A stretch of DNA of 64,000 nucleotides. It comes from Blastocystis sp. Blastoise (taxonomy: Eukaryota > Sar > Bigyra > Opalinata > Blastocystidae). The notes below the pieces were generated by a model that saw nothing but the letters and a program-made list of their open reading frames with translations, was not told the DNA's origin and did not search any database. Shown here one piece after another: positions 26,703-49,414 of this stretch (position 1 is the stretch's first letter; each line of letters starts with the position of its first letter). A program made the translations under genes and the position numbers. Location of the stretch: assembly GCA_039096225.1 (NCBI GenBank), contig JBBPEB010000009.1, positions 186,001 through 250,000 of the forward strand. The letters run 5' to 3'.

Positions 26703-29021
26703 TTACCACCAGAAAGGTGTCTGGATTTGTCTGAAGCTTTCTGACTTTTTCTTATATACACATAAACCATACACTTCATGGCCAACAACATAATTCGTTG
26801 GTTGTAATCTATATAAGTAAATAAATATTTATACTAAAATGAAAAACGTAGAATAAATATATAGGTTCTGTTTATAATAATAATATATTAATATATATAT
26901 AATGTATATATACTCTTCTATAAGATCTAGATGTTTCTTAATAAAATCATAATGAGGTCTGTCTGGATCTCTACAGTCATGCACAAAGAGAACACCCTCT
27001 GGACTCAATTTCTCAGCATACTATATATAGATGTGTATATAGATATATACATAGTAATACTTATATTTATAGCAATAGTAATATTTATGTTAATAGTAAG
27101 AGTAATACTTATATTATTATTAATATTTAAAAATATAAATATAAACATATAAATATAAACATATATAAATAGATATATATAGGTCTTCATACTCGTACAG
27201 CTATTTGAGGTCTCAGTTTTCCGTCTAAAATAATGGCATCAATTGGTTCAGAGACTGTACTTATATAATCATAATACGATCTATAACTGAAGATATTATC
27301 AAAACCACCAATCTTTCTATATATATATAAAGGAAATAGGAAATTGTCAAGATTATATATTAACATATATATCTATACGAATTGCCGGTAGGGTCAAAAT
27401 GATGAATCTCATAATTATTATACTTGGAGAGAATAGGAAGGGACTTTCTATATATATATATATTAAAAATTATTATATATATATATTATAAATTATTATA
27501 TATATAATAATTATAATAAAAAGAATAATAATAGAATACAATAGTAATAAACATAATAATAATAATACTATGAATCATCTATATAAATATATCTTCTATA
27601 CTCATAGGCTAAAGTAGATAGAGTAGTAATATCGATGTGTTTGCAGAGAGGGGCAAGTGATCCTGTGACTAATTGTTGACCCATATATATACATCGACTC
27701 TTCTTGGGATCTAAATACTTTGCAAATAAATAATATTCCTCATCCGTATATAGATCATCATAGTGGATATTATTACTAGATCGTCGTGGAATCAATCGAA
27801 TGGTATTACTACTTGTATAATCTACAAGGATATATTATATATATATATAATGATATTTTAGTATGGAAAATAAGTTTATTAATATATTATGAAAACTTAA
27901 TAAAAATATTTATATATTTAAAAAGAATCCAAAATAAATCTATATATATACATACCTAATTTATATTTCAGATTAATAGTTCTACCATAATACCATATTT
28001 GACCAATTCGATCCAAATTATACCGCGCATCCATATTCTTACGCGCGAAACCAGCTTTGGCGCCAAATCGATCTGTCTGATGCACACATATAACTATATA
28101 TAATAGTGTAAATAAGTATAATAATAAATATATAATTAATAGAATAAATAGAATAAATATATAATATAAATATAATATATATATACTACTATTAGTGGAG
28201 TCAATAGTCGTGTGAGTGGCCTCTAATCTCCATACTATTTCTACTATATAATTATCATATCCCGGTCGACCTATAACTACATTGGCCATCGATTGCCAAG
28301 GGAAGGTATTCTTTGTAAAAATGAAATAATCCTATATACATATGCATATATATACACTAAGAAAACAGAAATTATTTGAATAATAATATTAATAAATATA
28401 TAAATATAAATATTCAATAATCAAATAGAATGATTATATAATATTTTACTTCTGCATCTGTTTGGAATAGTGTTCCCTTCCTTGCTAATTTATTGATGAC
28501 GTCATCCTGTTTATGTATATCTAGTGGAAGAGTGAAATGATCGGGTAAACTCACGTTAATACGGCGACCGGTCAGAAGTACCTATATATACATATTAAGA
28601 TTAATACTCTATACTATATACATACTAATCAATATATATATATATATATACTAGTAGAAAAAAGGATTATATTAATAAAAGAATAATAATAATAACTATA
28701 TTGAATACTATATAGTATATATACTTTTGGTTTAATTATATTCTTTCTTATTTGCTCCTTCACATATTCCAAGACTTCAATTATTCGACTATGAAGTAAT
28801 AAATCCCCGTTAATATATCCATAAAAAGGAGAACTATAATGATTCTCTATATAAGTCATCATAGACGCAAAGAAAGGAGTCCCATACTCATTACATCTAT
28901 ATATATATATATATGAATATATTTATATGGAATATATTTATATGGAATATATTGTATAAATATATAGAGTATACAAAACACAAAATATATATACAATACT
29001 ATATAAAATATTTAAACAAAG

Positions 29022-29052
<31 letters not shown>

Positions 29053-30918
29053 TACTCAAATTGATCATAGACATCTGCACCATGTTCTTTGGCATGTTCT
29101 TTCCATGACTCACTCTTCGTCATCACTACTAACCGTACATAGGGAGCTAACGCCGTTAACGCTCTTAAACTGTTTTCTTGAATATGAATCTTATTATGAT
29201 CCTATATATATATATATACTAAGAATAGGATAATAAATATATACACCAGTATCAATATAAGTAGTCGCTAATGTCAGAATAGGTCTATATAAATAGTATT
29301 CATAAATAATCATATAATATATTTATATAATAGAATATCAATAAAAAATATTTTATAAATTATATATATATACTCTTTGTTGTTTGCCTATTGAAGATGT
29401 ATTCATATAGAAATATAAACATAAAATATAGAGTATACAATAAATATAAATAGAATAATAATATAATAAATATAATAAATAGAATAATAAAATAATAAAT
29501 AGAATAATAAAATAATAAATAGAATAATAGAATAATAATATAAGCATAATAAATATAATAATAATATAAGCATAATAAATAGAATAATAATATAAGCATA
29601 ATAAATAGAATAATAATAAACATAATAAATAGAATAATAATATAAACATAATAAATATAACTTACACTTCTTAGTAATGATTCTGCAGATTGTTCATCCA
29701 TAAACACTAATTTCTCTACATATATATAATAATATTATATAATATATATATAATAATATACGTTGTTTATATTGTCCCTTATAGCTATTATCATTATTAC
29801 CTTTAAGAAGTGACAATAATCCTTCAATAGTTTTCATAGCTTCACTTTTCAAAGTGTTCACTTGTTCTCCATTCATATCTGATTCATTCTTTAAGATATC
29901 ATGAACATCAATATTAGCAACAGGAATAACTTCATCTATATTAGCATCAGACATATCTGGAGGAGCAGTATTACTTATAGAAGAAGAAGAAGAAGGAGTA
30001 ATAGCATTAATAATAGAAGCTATAATACCAGTTTTCTCTGAAGAATTCTTTATTGCTGATTTTACTGTAGATCCTCCAATAGAATCACTTGAAATAGGTT
30101 TCACTACTTCAGATTGAATAACTGAATTCTTATTAGAAGAAGAAGAAGAAGTTTGAGTACTATCTTTAGTAGTCATACTATTACCAGATATATTACTTTC
30201 GGACTGAATTAATCCTTGGATATTATTATCTTTAGATTCAGATTTAGAATCCTTTGTACCATCAGTCTCTATACTTGCTAAAGGAGCTTGTTCTTTTCCA
30301 TCAGATTGATTAAATTCATCTATTTGATTTATTTGATTCGATTCATTTATTTGATTTATTTGATTAGATTCATCTATTTGATTTATTTGATTCGATTGCT
30401 TATCCTTATTTAATTGAGATTCTGTCTTTGGATTCTGCTTCAAATCAGAAGAAGACAAATCTTTATGACTAGGTCGAGAATTGATTTCATCAATCAACTG
30501 CTGATTTATAGCATCTGTTGTCAAGACAACAGTACTCGATTTCTTTGATGTACTTTGACTGTCTTCAGCACGAATAAAACGATCTAAATATATATAATTA
30601 AAAGTGAAACACAAAACTACTGATAAATTCTTACTGTTGTTACGTTTAGCAGTCATTTCATAATATTTCTATATAGTTGGAATCAATGTAATAATAACAA
30701 TATATATATTATATACGGATTTCACCATGAATTCATCCTAAAAACATAAGAGTATAAAAATAAATATATTAAATACCTCTTTTTGGTCAACAGATGTAAA
30801 TCTAAGTGACTATATATAATAAATTAAACTAAAAGTAATCATATACAACAAAAATCAACGTTGTTACCGAGATAGAAACAATCAAAAACAGAAAAAATTG
30901 ATAAATACGTATCCTCAT
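26703..30918 (-). CDS. Secretory-pathway protein with methyltransferase-like C-terminal half
   Basis: ATG at 30918 gives MRIRIYQFFLFLIVSIS, a signal peptide or signal anchor; stop at 26703-26705; about fifteen exons. Residues about 45-330 are a disordered Ser/Asn/Gln/Asp-rich region with repeated NQINQI units. Next comes a folded part: LRALTALAPYVRLVVMTKSE, FYGYINGDLLL, VLLTGRRINV, DYFIFTKNTFPW, VVIGRPGYDNYIVE and a VHQTDR motif; this resembles the nucleotide-sugar-transferase-like domain of a widespread uncharacterised protein family. The C-terminal part, including YTDEEYYLFAKYLD, EPIDAIILDGKLRPQIAVRY and LSPEGVLFVHDCRDP, then GHEVYGLCVYKKK, looks like a class I methyltransferase fold with its 'DAI.LDG' strand. 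A glycan-modifying role in ER/Golgi is inference only. Catalytic residues were not assigned. Confidence 0.6.
29430..29660. repeat. Intronic ATAATA-rich tandem repeats
   Basis: Imperfect tandem copies of AATAGAATAATAATATAAGC and close relatives, roughly 230 bp, in an intron of the secretory-pathway gene. Confidence 0.7.
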
Positions 30919-31574
30919 TAGTAGAATATACAAAAATAAATTTTAATAATGTAAAAGTGAACACTTGATACTATTTTGAAACCATTTTGATTAAAATATT
31001 TTTTGTTTTGTAATTATGATCATATTCATGGGAAAATCACTATTCGTAAAAATAAAACAATTTTAAACTTTTTGAATGATTGTGATCAATTCTTTCTATC
31101 ACTGTAATTTAAGTTGAGTATTTATCGTAATATACGATGTTTCTTATTGTCAATAACTTATTGTTACTATACATTAATTTCAAGTTTATTATGAACTCAT
31201 TATCATGTTCATTTTTTCAAATCTAAGAATATAATAACTATATAGTTATTCTGTAAGTTGGTGTATAAACTTTTGCATGAGATACTGTGAATTAGTAATT
31301 CAATTTATATTTTTAAAATAGTTTGATCCTAATTTATATATTTCAAGAGCAAAACACTTAGTTGATATCAATGGGTAAAACAATAATTAAAAAGAAAAAT
31401 AGAAAACAATAATTAATGAAAAATAGAAAACAATAATTGAAGAAAATAGAAAACAATAATTGAAGAAAAAAGAACAATGAAAACTTTAACGAAAAAAGAC
31501 TATCATTAATCCTATAAAATGAGTCTAAAACAAAAAAAAATAGTTATATCAAAAATAAACTATATAACAAAAAG
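30919..31574. other. Intergenic, no gene seen
   Basis: 656 bp of AT-rich sequence. Around 31385-31470 there are three to four short copies of AAAATAGAAAACAATAATTG. Presumed promoter of the signal-peptide gene and 3' UTR of the small gene to the right. Confidence 0.5.
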
Positions 31575-32147
31575 TTATATATTAATAAACTCTCCTATTT
31601 CTTTGTATAAATTATTCGCTATAAAAAAGAGTATAATAATAATATTAATAATAATACATATACATATATATATATACATTTAGATTTTAATGAAAATACT
31701 TCGAGAAGAGAATGAAGAGAAGAACGAGAATGGAAATGACAAGAAGATAAATCAGGGAAAAAAGAAGTAAAGAAACCTTTTACAAATTCGATGTTTTGAA
31801 ACTGATGCAATATAAGAAACACAGTAATCTGATATTTTTGAGAAGTATATAATGTTTCTGAAGGCGAGCAAGTAATAAGACAATATTTAATATATATATT
31901 ATTTCTTCCTAATGCTAAATAAGCATATATTTCATTAATCAGCGCCTAAATAAAAGTAATAGAAAAATAAGGAGATAAAAATAAATACATTCGTGTCTCT
32001 ACAAGTGCAACAGTTTTCTACAATATAGCTAAACCTCCATGTTTTGGAATGCTGAGTATCTAAAGATTCACGAAACGAATATTTCTCTCTTACTAGCTTA
32101 GAATGATATCCAGAGCATTCATCATCATCATCGTAAACTCTTTTCAT
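31575..32147 (-). CDS. Small protein of unknown function
   Basis: ATG at 32147, TAA at 31575-31577. Three exons join in consistent phase: MKRVYDDDDECSGYHSK...CCTCRDTN, then ALINEIYAYLALGRNN... to SLKSK, then NNLYKEIGEFINI. The donor after RDTN is GTATTT and the acceptor TTTATTTAG gives a 43-nt intron; the second intron is TA/ATT-rich. The product is about 155 residues with no signal peptide or membrane segment. The middle is Ser/Phe/His-rich (FFTSFFPDLSSCHFHSRSS). I do not recognise the family. The consistent splice phases argue it is real. Confidence 0.5.
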
Positions 32148-33273
32148 TTTGTATTACAGATTCAGAGAACACAAGCAACTAGAATTTCAAAAAGAGTCAT
32201 AGAATGAACATATTAATATGTATATAGTATATACTAGACTTTTGTAAAGAATTATTGAATATTTATTTACTGTATATACTGTTAATAACTACAAAAAGTA
32301 TGCAAAAAAAATGGAAGAAAAATGAAGCGATTTTTAATTTTTCGTTTTTCTTTCTCTTTGTGCTTTTTTTTGTTTTCTTTATTTATGTACTATTGTAGTT
32401 TTCTCATTTTTCATTATAATAGCATAATCCTATTAGTTTATATATAATATTAGTTGACTTTTAACACTTTAAATTTCCCACCCTTTTTCAACCATTCTGA
32501 AACTGGCTGTTTTTCTTTAACATATTATTTACTTGTTTTTCAACCATACATTTATGTTTTGAATAATTTAGTCATGCTCAGATTGGCTTATGAAAGATAT
32601 ACAGTAAGAAATACATAATAAATCATGAATATCTGGGCTTGTTCTTTAATTAGCCATTTCTATCAACTGGTTTCACAAGTTATATAGATATATTCTTTAT
32701 TGGATTTGTTCCATCTACTCATTGACTATTCAGTTAGCAACGAATAAGACTTCTTCAAAAGAGTTTGTTATTATTTTTGTTGCTATTAGCTAAGTATAAA
32801 GTGTATATTCACTGATTTCATTTATTCTAGTACTAGCTATCTTCTCCAGATATTCAAAAAGTTTCAATTTAACAGTGAGAAAGAAACTAATGAAGTGCTT
32901 GTTATGCGTTGATTATCATATTCTTCTTCAATAAATGATACAAGAATTGAATGGTACCTCAACTAAAATACTGTTAATCCTTTATTCAAAGAATAATCCT
33001 AATTCTGTTATATAATTATCTTATTTTCTTAAAAAAAAGAAATGGTTTTGATCTAAAATGATGATCCAGAAATCGTGATATCCAAAACTATTAGATTTAA
33101 TACCTTTATGTATCCTAAAACAACTAAAAAAGCCATTTCTTCATTTATAAAAGAGGAACTTCTTCGTTTTTATCAAACGTAGATTTGTAATGAAATGATA
33201 TTTTAGATTTGTTAAACGTATCAGTGAACAGAATTATATATATATATAACCTCTGATCAAGCCTTTATTTGAA
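32148..33273. other. Divergent intergenic region
   Basis: 1.1 kb between the divergent small gene (-) and the bHLH gene (+). AT-rich but without simple repeats, in contrast to the introns. A TATATATATATATAA run at 33236-33250 lies just upstream of the bHLH ATG and may act as a TATA element (inference). Confidence 0.5.
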
Positions 33274-35417
33274 TGAATGGGACAAATCGTATTACTGATT
33301 CACGTCAAAAAGTTAATGGAATTAACCATACTCATAGAGTCTACCCAGAATCTCCAAATATATTCGATATAGAGAATTTGTCGTTACATACGGATTCTAA
33401 CGATGTCATTAACGCAAATGACAACAAACAAAGTAGATTTTTATTCTATGAATAAAAACATTCATTTATATATTTAATATTGTTTATATTATGATATGAA
33501 CTGTTTATTTCTTATTTATCTTTAATATTTATTAGTATATAACGTCATCAATGGAACACAACAACCTATGCAAATCAACTCCTCTTCATCACATTTATTG
33601 TCAATACGTCCTATTCCATATTCAAAACTTGTTCCAATACAAAAACAGAATAATTATGCAAGTCTTAGTCAAGAAATGTCCATTGAAAATGTACCTACAG
33701 AAGATGATTCTTTAATGAATTCAGGATTATTTAGTAGATATACGTATCCTAAACGCAGTATAAGCACTCCTGTGTCTATATCTGAAGATTTAGATACATT
33801 ATCTGTAAGAACTAGTGACGAACAATATGATAATGAAGTAGGAATGAAAAAAGATAAAAAGAATTCACGCGAGAAAGCTAGAAGAATGGCTATTAACTAT
33901 AAATATAAAGAATTATGTTCTACTCTTGGATTAAAAGATGATAAAATGACCAAGGTATTTATTTCAATGAATGTTTATTTGAATTATTTTATATTATAAC
34001 TATCTTTATATTAATTTATATATTATTATTATTTTTATATTATTACTATTTTTATATAAACTATTTTTATATATTATTATAATATTTATATTATAAGATT
34101 TATATATTATTATAATATTTATATTATAAGCTTTTTATTATAACAATTTATATATTATAATAATCTAAACATTATAATATAATTTATTTTATTTACAAAT
34201 TTTTTTATTGAAAACTCACTATTTCATTTCTTTTAGGTACTTATCTTAGATATAGCCATATATGAAATAACGAAACTAAAAGAGAAACTCAATAGAACAA
34301 AAGAAGAATCAAAAACTCTACGTGCCTATATTAGTCAAGTATATATATATGTTATTTAATCATATTATTTGTTTGTATTCATGTATAATACTATATATTA
34401 ATTATTGTCCTACATTCATAGTTATATTATAGAATATGAAAATACCTATTGTAGTCTATATTCTTTATTATTATTTTTATAGTTACTTGACAATCCTAAT
34501 AGTATTTCTCAACCAAATCAGTCCATAAATAATCGCGGGAATATGAATATGATATCTCTTTATGAATCAAATCTCTCTTCTCTACAGAATTCAAATCAAT
34601 ATACAGTATTTTCTCTCTACTTTCTATGTTCTTATTCATATCTCTAATACTATACTATGTATCCTACATATAATTTATCTATTAAATATTTATATATATA
34701 TAGTCAATTAATCCATCTTCTTATCCTTTCAGTTCCATATCACCTCTCAATATATATCCCAATTCTAAAGAGAATGAAAATATAGTCAATAAAGATTCTC
34801 TACTACCTTCATTTCCCGTGAATATCGATACATCTTATGAAGTACGTCCTCCTTCTTCTCCTCCTCCTCTAACTCCCGTTCAATCTATGATACATCCCTG
34901 TTCTTCTTATTCTTATTCTTCTTCTCCTTCTTCAGCTCAATCAATCTCTATTACTGCTTATATGAATCAATATACAAATCAAAATTCGAAAGAACAACCC
35001 AATCAACAGTAAATGGTCTTTATAAATTATAGTTCTCCAATTATAATAATATTTATTTATTTATATTTATTCTTTTGAATACTATACATAACATTATAAA
35101 CTTTATATATATATAGATACTTAGAATCCAATTCTATTCAATCATCACTTCCTATTCAATCTACTCTATATACTAATAATAATAATACAAATAATCAAAC
35201 TCTTATTTCTTCTTCTTCTCCCTCATCTATGACAAGTCTTCAATCTACTACTAATCAAAGTATATGCTCACAAAATACTACTCAACCTTGTCTTCCGAAT
35301 GGAATTCTAAATGATTCCACTCACGTGCAAGATACAATAGTATCTTCAGACGGTGTCTCAACATATATAACGATAGATGACGAACTCTTCTGTCCATTCG
35401 ATCAACTTAACAAGTAA
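33274..35417 (+). CDS. Basic helix-loop-helix transcription factor
   Basis: ATG at 33274, TAA at 35415-35417, about six exons. An N-terminal Ser/Asn-rich region leads to the bHLH domain: basic part KKNSREKARRMAINYKYKEL (with SREKARR...N), helix 1 ELCSTLGL, a short loop KDDKMTK, then across an intron helix 2 VLILDIAIYEITKLKEKL and a short coiled coil. The exon junction between K and V of helix 2 is in a position often used by bHLH genes. The basic region keeps the Glu and Arg residues (E..RR) used to contact E-box DNA. The C-terminal half is Ser/Pro/Gln/Asn-rich (RPPSSPPPLTPVQSM), typical of activation regions, and ends ITIDDELFCPFDQLNK. Confidence 0.8.
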
Positions 35418-36171
35418 ATATATTATTAATATTCATTTTGACTTTTGCAAATATATATGTGTGTATATGAATATATTTATTATTCAATTCTATCTATATT
35501 TATCATTTATCTATTTGTTTTTGTTATTATTTATGTGAATACTATATATGTATCATTCAATGCTATCTGTATTTATCATTTATCTATTTGTCTTTGTTAT
35601 TATTCATGTGGATATTATATATTATTATTCAATTATTTGTCATTTTATTTTATAAACATACTTTATCACTTTGTATACTTATTAAACATAGTGTATACTC
35701 TCTCTTTTATTCTAGTTGTGTCTTAGTCAATATTCTTTTCTATTCTTTTTTTCTTGTTTATTCTTCATAGACTCATATTCAATATATATTATTAATTCTA
35801 TCATGTGATATCTTTATTCTTTTCTTTCTTTCTTGTTATCTATTGTTGCTAATAAGAATATTCATACTTATTAGCAAATACTAATTGTGATTCTCGATAT
35901 AATATTTATTATTTATACAATTATTATAGTCATCCGTTTTTTAATTTGTTTTATTATTCATAATAAATACTAGCAACATTTTTTTTTACATATACTAAAA
36001 ATTGAGTTATAGAAAGAGTATTGTTTATAACGATACAATAAATATAAATAAATTAAAAATAAAATTTTATATAAAATGCAATCATTTGGAACAGTAGTTC
36101 AATAAAAATAAATATACATATATTCTTATTCTGATATTCCTTCAATTTTAAAAAACATAAATATAAAAAAA
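35418..36171. other. Convergent spacer
   Basis: 754 bp between the bHLH 3' end and the ALKBH8-like 3' end. It contains an imperfect direct duplication of about 60 bp (TTTATCATTTATCTATTTGT and neighbours, near 35498 and 35573). No gene seen. Confidence 0.5.
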
Positions 36172-39288
<3,117 letters not shown>

Positions 39289-40019
39289 ATTCTACAAAGT
39301 TTTCAACTAAGATGAGATATAATACAATATAAAAATACCGTGTCAATGAAACTAAAAAAATTAAAAAATATTTTTTCAGCAAAATTCAGAAAAATTTGAC
39401 ATTATCATTTATTATCGATAAGTAACGAAATCAAATACAATAATGCATCATTATTTCATATTTTTATTATGTGATTCAACTGTTAAATATATATCATGAT
39501 TTCTGTTTACTATTAAATCGTAATTACTAAGAAACAACTTATCTTCGGTATGGCAAAGAATATATAAGTTATATCTATCATTTAAATAAGAATCATAAAT
39601 GCATTATTATGTATATAAGCATGAAATCGTTATTTACAATGTGTTTTCATTCATTATAGTCTATGCTATTTATTCAGAGTTGATATACATTAGAATTATG
39701 TTTACATGTATCCACAGCACTTGAGAATACATATGCAGTATAAAATATATATTATAAATATATCAATTCAAACAAACAACTAAAAATAAATTTTTCTATT
39801 TCAGAACAAAGATAAAATCAACATATAAAAGAATTATAGCTTGATCAAATACTATATTGAATTATAAATTATATTTTAAAACATAAATGCATATATATAT
39901 TAAATAAATAATAAAAACAATTTTTTTTGCTATAAGAAAACAATAATAATAAAATACAAATAGAATCTTATATTCTGAATGATACAGAAAAGACTTATGA
40001 ATATATTTATTCTAGTTAC
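39289..40019. other. Intergenic, no gene seen
   Basis: 731 bp of AT-rich non-repetitive sequence: promoter of the ALKBH8-like gene and 3' UTR of the large secreted-protein gene. No coding signal. Confidence 0.5.
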
Positions 40020-47270
<7,251 letters not shown>

Positions 47271-47465
47271 GTTATACCGTAAAAAGAAAAAGTACGACAA
47301 ACACAATAAAATGAAGATGTCACAACACAATTCTGCTAAAAAATCAATTTCGCCAAAAATTTTCGGAGTTCGTGTATCTGAAATGTGCTTAGTAAATCTG
47401 AATAATAAATTCATTCAAAAGGTTTTATGGATATATATGATCATTCTTGAGAGCTAATTGTCTCT
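47271..47465. promoter_or_regulatory. Divergent intergenic region (secreted protein / RF2)
   Basis: 195 bp between divergent ATGs at 47270 (-) and 47466 (+). Shared promoter inferred from position; no specific element recognised. Confidence 0.45.
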
Positions 47466-48241
47466 ATGTTTGTCCCATTGTCTAGGTTGATGTATGGAAA
47501 TGTTGTTCACAACGTTTCTCGACTCTTATTATTACGATCATTATCAACAGAAATTTCCAGGTTTGAAAGTAATAGTAGTTCATTACAAAATAAGATCAAC
47601 TTGTTGATACATAAGCAAAAATTAAAATCATGTTTAAGTCAATTTTACATAAAAGAACTAGAATCTTATTCGTCAGATATTAATGATTTGATTGAGTTAT
47701 TCAAGTTAGAAAAAAATAGAAAAGACGTTCAAAATCATTATGAAAGAGAACTGGAAACTATTGAAAACACTTTGAATATGAATATTATAGATATAGCCAG
47801 TCAATGTATTAATTGATTTTATTTTGAAGTTAATGTTATATATTATTATATATTATTATATTTTATTATATTTTATTATATTTATACTATTATATATTAT
47901 ATACTATTATATATATAGACTATATGCTATTATATAATAAAACTATACATAGTTCATATATGTCCTACTCCTCAATTCCGTTTATCTATACATACAGGAA
48001 ATGGTGGGGATGACGCATGTGACTGGAGTTCTATCTTATTAGAGATGTACCTCAAGTTTCTGAGTCATAGAAATTATAAGTATGTTGTATATGATATGAA
48101 TAAAAATGAGAATGGAGGAATCAAATATGCTTCAGTTAATATAGATACACAAAATGTATATTATTATGTTTATTATTATACTTATTATTATTATTATTCT
48201 AAAGGCATATCCGTGGCTCTTTTACGAAACTGGTATATTAT

Positions 48242-48281
<40 letters not shown>

Positions 48282-48979
48282 TATACATCGTTGTATACGT
48301 ATATCTCCCTTCGATAGTGATAAACAGCGACATACCTCCTTTAGTTCTGTTATTATTACACCTATATATAAATCCAAGAGTATTACAATAGTACCATCAG
48401 ATCTACAGGTATATACTTATAGAGCAGGAGGAAAAGGAGGACAATACGTGAATAAAACAGAAAGTGCTGTTCGTATTGTTCATATACCTACAGGAACTGT
48501 AGTTCAAGTATATATATACATATATATTATTATTCTTGAAAATAAATTGCATTCTTATTTATTTATTATTCCTCTAATTATATAATTATAAGTAATAGTA
48601 TTTTACTATTTAAATGTATAGAATGAAGATGAACGAAGTCAATTCTTAAATAAAGAGAAAGCTCTTCAAGTATATATTAAAATAACTATATAATATATAT
48701 ATATATATATTACATATATTCCAATAGATTCTTCAATTAAGGCTTGAAGAGAAGCAAAACAAAGAATATCAACAAATCAAAGAGAGTCAGTATACTATGC
48801 GAGAAATCAATGGATTTGGCACAAATCAAATTCGAACATACGTTTTTCATCCAAATATTTATGTAAAAGATCATCGATTTAATGTAAAGACAAATAATAT
48901 GAATGATCTTCTCAATGGTGATTTAAAACCCTTTTTGTCTGATATTATCAAGCAAGCAATCTTCACAGATCCTGATTAA
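47466..48979 (+). CDS. Organellar peptide chain release factor, RF2 type
   Basis: ATG at 47466, TAA at 48977-48979, about six exons. The N-terminus [20 protein letters not shown] plus RSLSTEI is basic and hydroxylated, like a mitochondrial presequence. A helical domain follows, then the RF2 domain: [20 protein letters not shown] (RF2-type 'GGxxAxDWxxML' rather than RF1-type), then [20 protein letters not shown], the catalytic GGQ in [20 protein letters not shown], and HIPTGTVVQ. The end [20 protein letters not shown] and [12 protein letters not shown] matches the RF2 'IRSYV......D.R' and 'VLDG.L..F' tail. RF2 reads UGA and UAA, so the organelle probably keeps UGA as a stop. Nothing nearby suggests a plastid. 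A few splice joints, such as exon 1 to exon 2, are uncertain. Confidence 0.85.
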
Positions 48980-49414
48980 ATTATTTTTTATCTTTTAATA
49001 TTTATTTGTTTTGCTTCTTAATCATGTTATATGTATAGTCTAGATGATAAAAAACTAAACAAAAGGCAAAAACCTATAAATTTGGTATATAATATACTAA
49101 ATATAAGTAACACATAATTGTCTGTCCTTTCATCACCTATAACTCTATTTTCCCACCTATATTTCAAGTTAAATAAGCTTTAAAAACGATCAACAAAAAA
49201 ATAATTACTGTCTACTTAAAAATTCTTCAATTTTTTATTTAAATAAAGAGATCTTTTATCTTTTCTATCATAAATAAATTTACATCAGGTTTTCCTTTCT
49301 TTAAATGAAGAGAAACAAATTCTGCAAAACAACGGAAACTGACTTTAAAAAAGGAGAAATTTTTTCAATTATTTCTTTTATTACTGCTTTTATATTTAAA
49401 CTTCATCCTTTAAA
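48980..49414. other. Intergenic, no gene seen
   Basis: 435 bp between two + strand genes, AT-rich, no repeats. Includes the RF2 3' UTR and presumed PARG promoter. Confidence 0.5.

Noticed and set aside
35498-35630. Possible mobile element from an imperfect 60-bp duplication
   Set aside because: T-rich, imperfect, without terminal repeats or target duplication; a local duplication is enough.
47466-48979. Plastid origin of the RF2
   Set aside because: No plastid-type targeting sequence or other plastid gene is visible in the window; a mitochondrial role is simpler.
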